Assembly (NCBI RefSeq): GCF_004127445.1
Contig: NZ_QEXM01000025.1
Span: forward strand, 186,001-250,000
Length of the DNA stretch: 64,000 nt
Direction of reading: 5' to 3'
Source: Streptomyces alfalfae
GTDB taxonomy: Bacteria > Actinomycetota > Actinomycetes > Streptomycetales > Streptomycetaceae
Under the pieces are notes generated by a model, which ran no database searches, was not told the origin of the DNA, and saw nothing but the letters and a program-made list of their open reading frames with translations. The translations under genes and the position numbers were made by a program. Shown in pieces: positions 54,873 through 64,000 of this stretch (position 1 is its first letter; each line of letters starts with the position of its first letter).

Positions 54873-55154
54873 CACGCCTGGGGACCGGACCTCCGGCGAA
54901 TGGAGTGAAGAGGAGTGGCCACGGGGGCTCCAGTGGCGCAGGAACGTTTCAGCCAAACACGCGACCGCTGGTTCGACCGTGTCCGCGCCGCCAGTTCCGC
55001 GCAAAGGCCGTCCGCCGACGAGGGCCGCCGGGCCACGGCGCCCCGGTCCGGGGGCCGTTGGGATGGTGTGTCGTGGGTCACGGTGAGCTAACTCATGTTC
55101 GAAGTCGGCTTATTCTGACGCCGTCTTCACACCTCCCTACGTAAGCTTCACCGC

Positions 55155-55367
55155 ATGGCCACGACTCCCTCCCCCGACCGGCGACGCAGCGCCGACGAGG
55201 TCAACCAGGAGATCCGTGCGCTGTGGCTGAGCGCGGGAGGCCGGCTCCGGCCCGACGAGCGCCTCGTGTACGAGCAGCTCGTGACCGAGTGGGCGGAGGC
55301 CGAAGCAGAGGCCGAGCGCGACACCAAGGCCGCGGCCGACTCCTCCTCGCCGACCCACGCCGCCTGA
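55155..55367 (+). CDS. Small hypothetical protein (70 aa)
   Basis: 70 residues, MATTPSPDRRRSADEVNQEI then LSAGGRLRPDERLVYEQLVT and an acidic helical end (EWAEAEAEAERDTKAAAD). No signal or membrane helix. Similar short proteins with an RxxADEVNxxIRALW core are common in Streptomyces with no known function. A short intergenic repeat and a terminator follow. Confidence 0.75.
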   Translation: MATTPSPDRRRSADEVNQEIRALWLSAGGRLRPDERLVYEQLVTEWAEAEAEAERDTKAAADSSSPTHAA

Positions 55368-55371
55368 CCGA

Positions 55372-55441
55372 TGAAGCGCCCCCTCCTCGCGGGGGCGCGA
55401 GGAACCGCGCGATCAGCCGCACCGCACCCGAAGACGACGAG
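55372..55441. repeat. Single copy of the GGGGCGCGAGGAAC intergenic element
   Basis: CCCCCTCCTCGCGGGGGCGCG, then AGGAACCGCGCGATCAGCC and CACCCGAAGACGACGAG: same layout as the three tandem copies at 41996-42175 and the copy at 61898. Confidence 0.75.
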
Positions 55442-55451
55442 AGAAAAACCG

Positions 55452-55485
55452 AAGGCCCCCGGAACCACTGGTTCCGGGGGCCTTT
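55452..55485. terminator. Bidirectional terminator between the small gene and aspS
   Basis: AAGGCCCCCGGAACC pairs perfectly with GGTTCCGGGGGCCTT (15 bp, 3-nt loop), with T/A-rich flanks on both sides (GAAAAACCG and TTTCGC). It ends both the plus-strand small gene and the minus-strand aspS. Confidence 0.9.
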
Positions 55486-55521
55486 CGCATGGCCGGGGCC
55501 ACGGCAGCGCCGTGGCGACCG

Positions 55522-57285
55522 CTACTGCGCCGCGGGCTTGCGGAGCGAGATGTTCAGTTCCCGCAGCCGCGCCTCGTCGAGGACCGTCGGGGCGCCCATC
55601 ATCAGGTCCTGCGCGTTGCCGTTCAGCGGGAAGGCGATGGTCTCGCGGATGTTCGGCTCGTCCGCGAGGAGCATGACCATGCGGTCGACGCCCGGCGCGA
55701 TGCCGCCGTGCGGCGGGGCGCCGAGGCGGAACGCGCGCAGCATGCCCGCGAACTCGTGCTCGACGGTCTCCGCGTCGTAACCCGCGATCTCGAAGGCCTT
55801 GAGCATGACCTCGGGCTCGTGGTTCCGGATGGCGCCGGAGGACAGCTCGATGCCGTTGCAGACGATGTCGTACTGCCAGGCGAGGATGTCGAGCGGGTCC
55901 TTCTCCTCCAGGTCCTTCATGCCGCCCTGCGGCATCGAGAAGGGGTTGTGGGAGAAGTCGATCTTCCCCGTCTCCTCGTCCTTCTCGTACATCGGGAAGT
56001 CGACGATCCAGCAGAAGCGGAAGACGCCCTCCTCGAAGTGGCCGGCGCGCTTGGCGGCCTCGACGCGGACGGCGGACATGATCTTCGAGACCTCGTCGAA
56101 CTCGCCCGCGCCGAAGAAGACCGCGTGGCCCGCCTCAAGGCCGAGGCGCTTCGTGAGCTCCTCGACGTCCGCCTCGGTGAGGAACTTGGCGATCGGGCCC
56201 GTCAGCGAGCCGTCCTCGGCGACGCGCACCCAGGCCAGGCCCTTGGCGCCCTGCTCGACGGCGTAGTCACCGAGGCCGTCGAAGAACTTGCGGGACTGCG
56301 AGGCCGTGTCGGGGACGGGGAGGGCCCGGACGTGCTTGCCGGCGAACGCCTTGAACCCGGAGTCCGCGAAGATGTCCGTGATGTCGTGCAGTTCGAGCTT
56401 CGCGCGCAGGTCGGGCTTGTCGTTGCCGTACTTCAGCATCGACTCGCGGAACGGGATGCGCGGGAACGGCGACGTGACCTCGCGGCCGTTGCCGAACTCC
56501 GTGAAGATCTCCGTCATCAGCTTCTCGATGGGGCGGAAGACGTCTTCCTGCTCCACGAAGCTCATCTCGACGTCGAGCTGGTAGAACTCGCCCGGCGAGC
56601 GGTCCGCGCGCGCGTCCTCGTCGCGGAAGCAGGGCGCGATCTGGAAGTAGCGGTCGAAGCCCGAGATCATCAGGAGCTGCTTGAACTGCTGCGGGGCCTG
56701 CGGCAGGGCGTAGAACTTGCCGGGGTTCAGGCGGGAGGGGACGACGAAGTCGCGCGCGCCCTCGGGGGAGGTCGCCGTGAGGATCGGCGTCGCCATCTCG
56801 TTGAAGCCGAGCGCGACCATCTTGGAGCGGATGGAGGCGATGACGGCCGAGCGCAGCATGATGTTCCGGTGCATGCGCTCGCGGCGCAGGTCCAGGAAGC
56901 GGTACTCCAGGCGGCGCTCCTCGTTCACGCCGTCCTCGGCGTTGATCGTGAAGGGGAGGGGGGCGGCGGCGCCCAGCACCTCGACCTCGCTCGCCTCGAT
57001 CTCGACCTCGCCGGTCGGCAGCTCCGGGTTGACGTTGTCCGTGCCGCGCGAGACGACCTTGCCGTCGACGCGGACGACCGTCTCCTTGGACAGCTTGTCC
57101 AGGACCTCGGCGGCCTTGGTGCCGGGGCGGGCCACGAGCTGCGTGATGCCGTAGTGATCGCGGAGATCGATGAAGAGAATGCCGCCCAGGTCTCGGCGAT
57201 TGTGCAGCCAGCCGCTCAGCCGGACGTCGGTGCCGACGTCAGAGGCGCGGAGCTCGCCGCAGGTGTGGGACCTGTACCGATGCAT
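55522..57285 (-). CDS. aspS: Aspartyl-tRNA synthetase
   Basis: 587-residue bacterial-type class II synthetase. N-terminal OB fold ([40 protein letters not shown]), motif 1/2 region ([37 protein letters not shown]), GAD insertion domain (about 290-420) and motif 3 ([20 protein letters not shown]). Charges tRNA-Asp; bacterial AspRS may also mischarge tRNA-Asn when an amidotransferase is present. ATG 57285. Confidence 0.98.
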   Translation of the reverse strand: MHRYRSHTCGELRASDVGTDVRLSGWLHNRRDLGGILFIDLRDHYGITQLVARPGTKAAEVLDKLSKETVVRVDGKVVSRGTDNVNPELPTGEVEIEASEVEVLGAAAPLPFTINAEDGVNEERRLEYRFLDLRRERMHRNIMLRSAVIASIRSKMVALGFNEMATPILTATSPEGARDFVVPSRLNPGKFYALPQAPQQFKQLLMISGFDRYFQIAPCFRDEDARADRSPGEFYQLDVEMSFVEQEDVFRPIEKLMTEIFTEFGNGREVTSPFPRIPFRESMLKYGNDKPDLRAKLELHDITDIFADSGFKAFAGKHVRALPVPDTASQSRKFFDGLGDYAVEQGAKGLAWVRVAEDGSLTGPIAKFLTEADVEELTKRLGLEAGHAVFFGAGEFDEVSKIMSAVRVEAAKRAGHFEEGVFRFCWIVDFPMYEKDEETGKIDFSHNPFSMPQGGMKDLEEKDPLDILAWQYDIVCNGIELSSGAIRNHEPEVMLKAFEIAGYDAETVEHEFAGMLRAFRLGAPPHGGIAPGVDRMVMLLADEPNIRETIAFPLNGNAQDLMMGAPTVLDEARLRELNISLRKPAAQ

Positions 57286-57482
57286 CGTCGTTCATCCAGT
57301 CTTCGCGAATAGGGGAGAGAGCAGACGCTCCCCAGGCTACCGTCCGGGCGAAGATCGCTTTCCGGATATTCGCCGCCGGGCCACTCCGACGAGCGTCACA
57401 GGGGCCCCGAGGGCCACTTCCGTGCCCCTCGCGGGCAGAGGTTCGGTGGCGGTGGGCCCCTACCTATTCCTAAAGTGGGTCA

Positions 57483-59729
57483 ATGCGCACCGACGATCCC
57501 CTCGCGCAGGTGGGGGACGAATCCCTGCCTCCCGTGCGGGACGTCCTCGCCGCGATCGCCACCGGGCTGTGGCGCTGGGACAACGCCTCGGGGACCGTCA
57601 CCCTCGACGCCGAGGCCGCCAGGCTCCTCGGGCTGCCCGAGCGCGCCCAGACGCTCTCGGAGGCGGGCGTGCGCTCCCGTTTCCACCCGGTCGACTGGAA
57701 CGAGATCTACGGGATCGTCCAGCTCGCCGTCGCCGAGGGCACCCTCGCCGAGGCCCGGCTGCGGATCATGGACGAGACGGGGCGGCGGGTCCTGCGCACC
57801 GTGCGCAGCCGCTCCAAGCCGGTGACGCACGACTCCACCGAGGCGTACGAGCTGATCGGCACCCTCCAGGAGGTCACGGAGCCCCCGCCGGGCACGGCCG
57901 CCCGCACCCCGGTCACCGGCGACTGGCGCCGCTCCCGCGAGGCGTTCCTGCTGGACGCGGGCCGCGCGCTCGCCGAGGCGCGCTCCACGGAGGAGGTCCT
58001 GCGGGTCGCCGCGGGGCTCTCCATGCCGGGTTTCTCGCCGGACGGGCTCGCGGTCTTCGGCGTGGCGGGCGACCGGCTGACGATCATCGGGCACCACGGC
58101 CACGAGCCGGGCGACGAAGGCCCCTTCTCGGCGATGCAGCTGGACACCGACTACCCGGCGGCCGAGGTGGTCCGCACCGGCCGCGCCGTCTATCTCTCGT
58201 CGCCGGACGACTACCGCCGCCGCTACCCGGCGGCCTGGCCGCTGGCGCGGCGCTTCGAGCGGCAGTCGTGGGCGTTCCTGCCGCTGACGGTGGCGGGCCG
58301 CACGATGGGCGCGTGGATGGCGGCCTTCACGTATCCCGTGACGTTCACGCCCGACGAGCGCTCGGTCCTGACGACGGTCGCGCGGATGCTGGCGCAGGCG
58401 CTCTCGCGGGCCGGGGTCACGGACTCCGAGCGGGAGCTGACGGACGGCCTGCAGCGCTCGATGCTGCCGATGCTCGGCCCGAAGATCGACGGGATGAGCG
58501 TGGCCGCCCGCTATGTGCCGACCGGCGGCGGCCTCCAGGTCGGCGGCGACTGGTACGACATGATCCCGCTGCCCAGCGGCCGCATCGCCTTCGCCATCGG
58601 CGACGTCCAGGGGCACGACGTGCGCGCGGCGGGCCTGATGGGGCAGCTCCGCATCGCCCTGCGGGCGTACGCGTCCGAGGGGCACCGCCCCGACGCGGTG
58701 CTCTCACGCGCGACCCGCTTCCTCTCGGGGATCACGGAGTCCGCCACCTACGGGTCGAGCGGCTCGGGCACCGACGAGGCGACCGAGTACGACCCGCGCT
58801 TCGCGACGTGTCTGTACGTCGAGGCCGACCCGGCGACGGGCGTCCTGGAGATCGCCCGCGCGGGGCATCCGGAGCCGGCGATACGGATGGCCGACGGAAC
58901 GGTGCTCCAGCGGCCCGTCGCGGGCGGTCTGCCCCTGGGCATCGACCCGGACGCGGACTACCCCACCACCCGTCTGGTCCTCGAACCCGGCCAGACCATG
59001 CTGATCTGCACCGACGGGCTCATCGAGACCGGCGGCCACGACCTGGAGACCGGCTGGTCGCGGATCAGGGCGGCCCTGGAGGAGTACCTGGGTGACGACG
59101 ACGAGCAGGACAACCTCGAACTCCTCGCCGACCGGCTCGTGCAGGCCGTGCACGGCCCCTCCTCGCACCACACGACGGGACCGCTCGCGGACCGCCGCGA
59201 GGACGACATAGCGGTACTGCTCCTGAGCCGTACGAGCCGCCCCGAGCAGCACGTGGACGCCCGGCGCACCGTCCTGACCATCGCGCAGGCCGAGCCGGAG
59301 CGCATCGGCGGCGCCCGCCGCCATCTGCGGGAGCTGCTGCACGACTGGGCGGACGACGACCAGGTCGACTCGGCGGTCCTGATGGTCTCCGAGATGCTCA
59401 CGAACGTCCTGGTGCACACCGACGGCGACGCCCTCCTGGTCGCGCAGGTCAGCGGCGAGCCCGGCAGGCGCAGGCTGCGGGCCGAGGTGGCGGACGGGAG
59501 CGACGACCTGCCGCACAAGCGGCGTCCCGGGGAGCTGGCCTCCTCCGGGCGCGGCCTGGTCCTGATGGAGCTGCTGGCCGGGGCGTGGGGCGTGGACCCC
59601 CGCGGCGACGGCAAGAGCATCTGGTTCGAGCTCTACGAGGACGCGGGCTCCCCGGAGCCGGACGGACCGGGCGAGGCGCCGGGCGGTCCGGGTGAGGAAC
59701 CGGAGGGCCCCGTCGTCCCCTCGGAGTAG
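57483..59729 (+). CDS. SpoIIE-family PP2C phosphatase with GAF and ATPase domains
   Basis: 748 residues: PAS-like domain (about 15-130), GAF-like domain (155-300), SpoIIE/PP2C domain (about 310-535: LQVGGDWYDMIPLPSGRIAF, AIGDVQGHDVRAAGLMGQLR, LLICTDGLIE-type metal Asp as MLICTDGLIETGG), then an RsbW/HATPase-c anti-sigma kinase domain (about 575-720: EMLTNVLVHTDGDALLVAQV, GRGLVLMELLAGAWG). This arrangement, common in Streptomyces, is thought to control anti-anti-sigma factor phosphorylation. The last 32 codons (Pro/Gly/Glu-rich) overlap the 3' end of the convergent gene by 97 bp. Confidence 0.95.
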   Translation: MRTDDPLAQVGDESLPPVRDVLAAIATGLWRWDNASGTVTLDAEAARLLGLPERAQTLSEAGVRSRFHPVDWNEIYGIVQLAVAEGTLAEARLRIMDETGRRVLRTVRSRSKPVTHDSTEAYELIGTLQEVTEPPPGTAARTPVTGDWRRSREAFLLDAGRALAEARSTEEVLRVAAGLSMPGFSPDGLAVFGVAGDRLTIIGHHGHEPGDEGPFSAMQLDTDYPAAEVVRTGRAVYLSSPDDYRRRYPAAWPLARRFERQSWAFLPLTVAGRTMGAWMAAFTYPVTFTPDERSVLTTVARMLAQALSRAGVTDSERELTDGLQRSMLPMLGPKIDGMSVAARYVPTGGGLQVGGDWYDMIPLPSGRIAFAIGDVQGHDVRAAGLMGQLRIALRAYASEGHRPDAVLSRATRFLSGITESATYGSSGSGTDEATEYDPRFATCLYVEADPATGVLEIARAGHPEPAIRMADGTVLQRPVAGGLPLGIDPDADYPTTRLVLEPGQTMLICTDGLIETGGHDLETGWSRIRAALEEYLGDDDEQDNLELLADRLVQAVHGPSSHHTTGPLADRREDDIAVLLLSRTSRPEQHVDARRTVLTIAQAEPERIGGARRHLRELLHDWADDDQVDSAVLMVSEMLTNVLVHTDGDALLVAQVSGEPGRRRLRAEVADGSDDLPHKRRPGELASSGRGLVLMELLAGAWGVDPRGDGKSIWFELYEDAGSPEPDGPGEAPGGPGEEPEGPVVPSE

Positions 59730-60748
59730 CGGGCGCGCAGCTCGGCCAGGACGCCGAAGGCCGCCGCGGTCAGCGGCACCGCGAGCAGCATCCCGATGAT
59801 GCCCGCGACGGACGCCCCCGCGGTGATCGCCAGCATGACCACCGCCGGGTGCATCTGCACCGTGCGGCTCTGGATGACCGGCTGGAGGATGTGGCCCTCC
59901 AGGAGCTGCACGGCGAGGACCACGCCGAGCACCCACAGGGCGATGACGAAGCCGCGGTCGGCGAGGGCGACGAGGACGGCGATGGCGCCGGACAGGAAGG
60001 CGCCGAGGTACGGGATGTAGGCGCCCACGAAGACGAGCGCGCCGAGGCCGACCGCCCCGGGCACCTGGAGGATCAGCAGCCCGACGGTGATGCAGAGGGC
60101 GTCGATGAACGCGATGATCGTCGTGCCCCGCATGAAGCCCTCGATGGCCCCGAAGGCCCGCCGCGCCATGGCCTCGACGGCGTCGGCGGAGCCGCCGGGC
60201 GAGAAGGAGCGCATGGCGGCCATCGCGCGGCCGGAGTCGCGCAGGAAGAAGAAGACGAGCAGCAGGGCGAGCACGGCCATGGCGGCCACCTCGCCGACGA
60301 CGCTCAGCCCGCTGAGCACGCCCGACGCCGCGGTGCCGCCGAACTTGCCGAGCAGTTCCTTGGCGTTGGACGCCATGTCGTCGAGTGAGGTGCCCGCGGC
60401 CCCGAAGTGCTTCGAGAGGTCGGTCGCCGCGGTCTTCAGGGACGCGATGATCTGGTCGCCCGTGTCGATCAGGGCGGTGACCACGATGTACGTGACGCCG
60501 CCGACGACGGCGACGACGGCCGCGCAGGTGAGGCCGGCGGCGAGCGAGCGCTGCACCTTCATCGCGAGCAGGCGGCGGTAGAGCGGCCCGAGCAGGGCGG
60601 TGCCGAGGAGCGCGAGCAGGACCGGTGTCACGGCGGTCCGCAGGTGGACGCAGAGCCAGACGCCGACGGCGGCCACGCCGACGACGAGCAGGACGACCAC
60701 GCACCACGCGGCGAGTCGGCGGGCGGGCTCGGGGAGAAGGGTGTGCAC
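59633..60748 (-). CDS. AI-2E-family transporter-like membrane protein
   Basis: 371 residues from GTG 60748, with about seven or eight membrane helices in the TqsA/PerM pattern: two or three N-terminal helices, a soluble loop (about 85-155), and a C-terminal bundle with the conserved FIDALCITVGLLIL and GAYIPYLGAFLSGAIAVLVA segments. Family members export small molecules or act as cation antiporters; substrate unknown. The Ser/Gly/Pro-rich last 32 residues are encoded on the strand opposite the phosphatase tail. Confidence 0.92.
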   Translation of the reverse strand: MHTLLPEPARRLAAWCVVVLLVVGVAAVGVWLCVHLRTAVTPVLLALLGTALLGPLYRRLLAMKVQRSLAAGLTCAAVVAVVGGVTYIVVTALIDTGDQIIASLKTAATDLSKHFGAAGTSLDDMASNAKELLGKFGGTAASGVLSGLSVVGEVAAMAVLALLLVFFFLRDSGRAMAAMRSFSPGGSADAVEAMARRAFGAIEGFMRGTTIIAFIDALCITVGLLILQVPGAVGLGALVFVGAYIPYLGAFLSGAIAVLVALADRGFVIALWVLGVVLAVQLLEGHILQPVIQSRTVQMHPAVVMLAITAGASVAGIIGMLLAVPLTAAAFGVLAELRARYSEGTTGPSGSSPGPPGASPGPSGSGEPASS

Positions 60749-60820
60749 CCTCCCACCCGAGCACGCTCCCCCGGGCCGCGCACGTTATGTACGCCTGCCC
60801 GCAGCGCGCCGTGGCGGCGC

Positions 60821-61777
60821 CTACATGCCGTGCACCGCGGGCACGGTGCCGAGCAGGCCCTTCTGGAAGTCCTCGAAGGCCTGCTGGAGCTCGGCGCGGC
60901 TGTTCATCACGAACGGGCCGTAGTGCGCCATGGGCTCCCTGATCGGCTGTCCGCCGAGCAGCACGACCTCCAGGTCGGGGGCGTTGCCGTCCTGCTTCTC
61001 GTCCGCGCGGACGGTCAGCGAGGACCCGGCGCCGAAGACCGCGGTCTGCCCCAGGCGCACGGGGCGGCGCTCGGCCCCGACGGCGCCGTGCCCGGCGAGC
61101 ACGTACGCCAGGCCGTTGAAGTCCTCGCGCCAGGGCAGCGTGACCTCGGCGCCGGGGCGCACGGTCGCGTGGATCATCGTGATCGGCGTGTGCGTGATGC
61201 CGGGGCCCTGGTGGCCGTCGAGCTCACCGGCGATGACGCGGAGCAGCGCGCCGCCGTCGGGGGTGGAGAGGAGCTGGACCTGGCCGCCGCGGATGTCCTG
61301 GTAGCGGGGGTTCATCATCTTGTCCTTGGCGGGGAGGTTCACCCACAGCTGGAGGCCGTGGAAGAGGCCGCCGGACATGACGAGGGACTCCGGCGGCGCC
61401 TCGATGTGCAGCAGGCCGGAGCCCGCCGTCATCCACTGCGTGTCGCCGTCCTGGATCGTCCCGCCGCCGCCGTTGGAGTCCTGGTGGATGAAGCTGCCGT
61501 CGATCAGGTACGTGACCGTCTCGAAGCCGCGGTGGGGGTGCCAGGGCGTGCCTTTCGGCTCGCCGGCCTCGTACTCCACCTCTCCCATCTGGTCCATCAT
61601 GATGAACGGGTCGAGGTGCTTGTAGTTGATTCCCGCGAAGGCCCGGCGCACCGGGAACCCCTCGCCCTCGAAGCCGCTCGGAGCGGTCGTCACGGCGAGC
61701 ACGGGCCGCGCCTTCGCCTCGGCGGGCGCCACCACTCGGGGCAGGGTCAGCGGGTTCTCGACGGTCACTGCAGGCAT
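60821..61777 (-). CDS. Pirin-family cupin protein
   Basis: 318 residues. Bicupin with the pirin N-terminal signature: FIMMDQMGEVEYEAGEPKGT, PWHPHRGFETVTYLIDGSF with the metal His and Glu ligands, HQDSNGGGGTIQDGDTQWMT. A second cupin occupies about 180-300 (GAEVTLPWREDFNGLAYVL). A non-haem-iron protein with quercetinase-like or redox-sensing roles in other bacteria; the role here is not determinable. ATG 61777 follows GAGGAGG. A dyad at 61806 may be its operator. Confidence 0.94.
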   Translation of the reverse strand: MPAVTVENPLTLPRVVAPAEAKARPVLAVTTAPSGFEGEGFPVRRAFAGINYKHLDPFIMMDQMGEVEYEAGEPKGTPWHPHRGFETVTYLIDGSFIHQDSNGGGGTIQDGDTQWMTAGSGLLHIEAPPESLVMSGGLFHGLQLWVNLPAKDKMMNPRYQDIRGGQVQLLSTPDGGALLRVIAGELDGHQGPGITHTPITMIHATVRPGAEVTLPWREDFNGLAYVLAGHGAVGAERRPVRLGQTAVFGAGSSLTVRADEKQDGNAPDLEVVLLGGQPIREPMAHYGPFVMNSRAELQQAFEDFQKGLLGTVPAVHGM

Positions 61778-61805
61778 GGTCGGTACCTCCTCGTGATCAC
61801 ACTTT

Positions 61806-61821
61806 AGTTGAACGTAGAACT
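61806..61821. promoter_or_regulatory. Dyad upstream of the pirin gene
   Basis: AGTT-N2-ACGT-N2-AACT, a 16-bp symmetric element 29 bp before the pirin start in an A/T-richer stretch; suits a MarR/HxlR-type repressor, identity unknown. Confidence 0.45.
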
Positions 61822-61841
61822 TTCTGCCACTCAGAACGAAC

Positions 61842-61871
61842 GGAGCCCGGAGGGAATTCCCTCCGGGCTCC
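61842..61871 (-). terminator. Perfect 30-bp palindrome, terminator of the SseB-like gene
   Basis: GGAGCCCGGAGGGAA is followed directly by its reverse complement TTCCCTCCGGGCTCC, so a 15-bp stem with almost no loop. It lies downstream of the minus-strand gene at 61970-62458 and upstream of pirin. Confidence 0.7.
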
Positions 61872-61897
61872 GGGGCGGCTGGAAACGATCTACGACA

Positions 61898-61960
61898 CGA
61901 GGAGCGCCCCGCCAGGGGCGCGGGGTCCCGCGCGACGAACCACGGCGAACCCGCGGCCGA
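61898..61960. repeat. Copy of the GGGGCGCG intergenic element
   Basis: GAGCGCCCCGCCAGGGGCGC, then GGGGTCCCGCGCGACGAACC and ACGGCGAACCCGCGG: same element layout as at 41996 and 55372. Confidence 0.7.
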
Positions 61961-61969
61961 GGCGGACCC

Positions 61970-62458
61970 TCAGCCGTACATACGGCGCATCGCGAAGTCG
62001 ACCATCTGCTCCACGGCCTTCGCGTCGAAGACCATGCGGTGCTCCCCCTCCATGTCGAGGACGAAGCCGTACCCCGTCGGCAGCAGGTCGATGACCTCCG
62101 CGCCGGTGATCACGAAGTACTTGGAGTCCTTGCCCGCGTACCTCCGCAGCTCCTTGAGGGAGGTGAACATCGGGATGACCGGCTGCTGGGTGTTGTGCAG
62201 CGCGAGGAAGCCGGGGTTGTCACCGCGCGGGCAGTAGACCTTCGACGTGGCGAAGGCCTGCTGGAAGTCCTCGGCGGACATCGAGCCCGTGGTGAAGGCG
62301 CGCACCGCGTCCGCGAGGGAGGGCGGCGAGGGCTCGGGGTAGAGCGGAGGCTGCTGGCCGTAGCCACCGCCGGGCATGCCCTGCTGCTGCGGCGGCGGCT
62401 GCGCGCCCGGCGGGGCGTACTGCTGCTGGGCGCCGGGATTCTGGTCGTAGCCGTACAT
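61970..62458 (-). CDS. SseB-family protein
   Basis: 162 residues. Gln/Pro/Gly-rich N-terminus (QNPGAQQQYAPPGAQPPPQQ), then an SseB-like domain (LADAVRAFTTGSMSAEDFQQ, FLALHNTQQPVIPMFTSLKE, YFVITGAEVIDLLPTGYGFV). Streptomyces carries several of these cytoplasmic proteins. The name comes from an E. coli serine-sensitivity enhancer; biochemical role unknown. Divergent from the acyl-CoA dehydrogenase across 119 bp. Confidence 0.88.
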   Translation of the reverse strand: MYGYDQNPGAQQQYAPPGAQPPPQQQGMPGGGYGQQPPLYPEPSPPSLADAVRAFTTGSMSAEDFQQAFATSKVYCPRGDNPGFLALHNTQQPVIPMFTSLKELRRYAGKDSKYFVITGAEVIDLLPTGYGFVLDMEGEHRMVFDAKAVEQMVDFAMRRMYG

Positions 62459-62507
62459 GCGCGTAAGCGTACTGAGTCACAGATGGACCGTGAGGGGTTG
62501 ATTCTTA

Positions 62508-62521
62508 TTACCGACGGGTAG
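62508..62521. promoter_or_regulatory. TTACCG-type dyad upstream of acyl-CoA dehydrogenase
   Basis: TTACCGACGGGTAG with near-perfect symmetric arms, followed by a TACTTACTGGTA half-site-like sequence. It overlaps the spacer of a possible promoter (TTGATT at 62498-62503). Similar to the element at 3388-3401. Confidence 0.5.
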
Positions 62522-62577
62522 CATCATCGTAGCTACTTACTGGTATTCATCCCTTTCCTGCTTACGGAGCCTTCGCC

Positions 62578-64000
62578 ATGGGCCACTACAAGTCGAATCT
62601 CCGCGACATCGAGTTCAACCTCTTCGAGGTGCTCGGCCGCGACCAGCTGTACGGCGCCGGCCCGTTCGCGGAGATGGACGTCGACACCGCCAAGAGCATC
62701 CTCGACGAGCTGCGCCGCCTCGCCGAGAACGAGCTGGCCGAGTCCTTCACCGACGCCGACCGCAACCCGCCGGTCTTCGACCCGGAGACCAACACCGCGC
62801 CCGTCCCGGCCTCCTTCAAGAAGAGCTACCAGGCCTTCATGGACTCCGAGTACTGGCGCCTCGGCCTGCCCGAGGAGATCGGCGGCACCACCTCGCCCCG
62901 CTCCCTCATCTGGGCCTACGCGGAGCTGCTGCTCGGCGCCAACCCGGCCGTGTGGATGTACTCCTCGGGCCCCGCCTTCGCCGGCATCCTCTTCGAGGAG
63001 GGCAACGAGGCGCAGAAGAAGGTCGCCTCCATCGCCGTCGAGAAGCAGTGGGGCTCGACGATGGTCCTCACCGAGCCCGACGCGGGCTCGGACGTGGGCG
63101 CGGGCCGCACGAAGGCCGTGCAGCAGGAGGACGGCTCCTGGCACATCGAGGGCGTGAAGCGCTTCATCACGTCCGGTGAGCACGACATGTCGGAGAACAT
63201 CCTCCACTACGTCCTCGCCCGCCCCGAGGGCCACGGCCCCGGCACCAAGGGCCTCTCGCTCTTCCTCGTGCCGAAGTACGAGTTCGACTGGGAGACCGGC
63301 GAGCTGGGCGAGCGCAACGGCGTGTACGCCACCAACGTCGAGCACAAGATGGGCCTGAAGGCCTCCAACACCTGCGAGATGACGTTCGGCGACCGCCACC
63401 CCGCCAAGGGCTGGCTGATCGGCGACAAGCACGACGGCATCCGCCAGATGTTCCGCATCATCGAGTTCGCCCGGATGATGGTCGGCACGAAGGCCATCGC
63501 GACGCTCTCCACGGGCTACCTCAACGCCCTGGAGTACGCCAAGGAGCGCGTGCAGGGCCCCGACCTCGCGCAGTTCATGGACAAGACCGCGCCCAAGGTG
63601 ACGATCACGCACCACCCGGACGTGCGCCGCGCCCTCATGACGCAGAAGGCGTACGCGGAGGGCATGCGCGCCCTGGTGCTGCACACCGCGGCCGTCCAGG
63701 ACGAGATCCAGGTCAAGGAGGCCGCGGGCGAGGACGCCTCCGCGCTGCACGCCCTGAACGACCTGCTCCTGCCGATCGTCAAGGGCTACGGCTCGGAGAA
63801 GTCCTACGAGCAGCTGGCGCAGTCGCTCCAGACGTTCGGCGGCTCCGGGTACCTCCAGGAGTACCCGATCGAGCAGTACATCCGGGACGCCAAGATCGAC
63901 ACCCTCTACGAGGGCACCACCGCGATCCAGGGCCAGGACTTCTTCTTCCGGAAGATCGTCCGCAACCAGGGCGCGGCGCTCAACGGCCTGGCCGAGGAGA
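62578..64000 (+). CDS. Acyl-CoA dehydrogenase (cut by window end)
   Basis: 474 codons visible of a ~600-residue long-type acyl-CoA dehydrogenase. The N-terminal extension [20 protein letters not shown] is followed by the standard fold: [40 protein letters not shown] (FAD/substrate loop), [31 protein letters not shown], and the catalytic base region [20 protein letters not shown] with Glu. Oxidises acyl-CoA in beta-oxidation, passing electrons to ETF and hence probably to the EtfD-like protein at 3446. ATG 62578 follows GGAG. Confidence 0.96.
   Translation, partial: MGHYKSNLRDIEFNLFEVLGRDQLYGAGPFAEMDVDTAKSILDELRRLAENELAESFTDADRNPPVFDPETNTAPVPASFKKSYQAFMDSEYWRLGLPEEIGGTTSPRSLIWAYAELLLGANPAVWMYSSGPAFAGILFEEGNEAQKKVASIAVEKQWGSTMVLTEPDAGSDVGAGRTKAVQQEDGSWHIEGVKRFITSGEHDMSENILHYVLARPEGHGPGTKGLSLFLVPKYEFDWETGELGERNGVYATNVEHKMGLKASNTCEMTFGDRHPAKGWLIGDKHDGIRQMFRIIEFARMMVGTKAIATLSTGYLNALEYAKERVQGPDLAQFMDKTAPKVTITHHPDVRRALMTQKAYAEGMRALVLHTAAVQDEIQVKEAAGEDASALHALNDLLLPIVKGYGSEKSYEQLAQSLQTFGGSGYLQEYPIEQYIRDAKIDTLYEGTTAIQGQDFFFRKIVRNQGAALNGLAEE

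Noticed and set aside
54915..55091. 58-codon plus-strand ORF (GTG start) between the oxidoreductase and the 70-aa gene
   Set aside because: The ribosome-site-like GAGGAG touches the start codon, and composition and length give no support; kept out of the annotation.

Overview
The window looks like a chromosomal segment of a Streptomyces. It has very high G+C with strong third-position G/C bias, GTG/TTG starts, an HspR-type dnaK operon, snapalysin beside a LysR regulator, and many secreted, lipoprotein and Tat-dependent products. Housekeeping genes (dnaK-grpE-dnaJ, dcd, metG, aspS, one tRNA-Gly) are interleaved with accessory genes.

Layout. 0-3.1 kb: dnaK-grpE-dnaJ chaperone operon on the minus strand, with two HAIR-type HspR operators. 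3.4-5.7 kb: membrane iron-sulfur oxidoreductase of the EtfD/GlpC-like type. 5.8-14.2 kb: five paralogous exported FG-GAP (integrin-like beta-propeller) proteins side by side. 14.4-15.4 kb: Yip1-family membrane protein. 15.5-18.1 kb: a minimal serine-recombinase element inserted in the 3' end of a phosphoribosyltransferase gene. The original C-terminal codons are stranded at the far side and the element supplies a new C-terminus. 18.1-20.0 kb: the phosphoribosyltransferase and dcd, a small zinc-ribbon protein and tRNA-Gly(CCC). 20.1-22.0 kb: lower-G+C accessory island with a broken PIN toxin and a translationally coupled pair of small precursor-like genes. 22.3-24.4 kb: a probable type VII-secreted protein with a partner. 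24.6-30.1 kb: a TerD-nuclease-fold fusion and a coupled membrane protein/response regulator/tandem histidine kinase operon.

30.4-45.4 kb holds exported and membrane proteins (DUF5707-like, carboxylesterase with TetR, DUF4232-like lipoprotein, two SGNH hydrolases, LysR regulator, SH3 protein, endonuclease/phosphatase-fold protein, FUSC transporter) broken up by several unrelated G+C-rich tandem repeats. 45.4-51.4 kb: snapalysin/LysR pair, PhoX phosphatase with a PHO box, and a vWA protein with a Pro/Glu/Ala-rich linker that carries two copies of a palindromic repeat inside the coding sequence. 51.5-57.3 kb: metG, a TetR/imine-reductase-like pair with two operators, a small protein and aspS. 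57.5-64 kb: SpoIIE-type phosphatase whose 3' end overlaps a convergent AI-2E-family gene, then pirin, SseB-like protein and an acyl-CoA dehydrogenase cut by the window end.

Functional links. The acyl-CoA dehydrogenase at the right end and the EtfD-like protein at the left end are plausibly consecutive steps of beta-oxidation electron flow, and both have a TTACCG-type dyad upstream. No complete biosynthetic cluster, CRISPR array or rRNA operon is visible. All assignments rest on reading the sequence; nothing was searched against a database.
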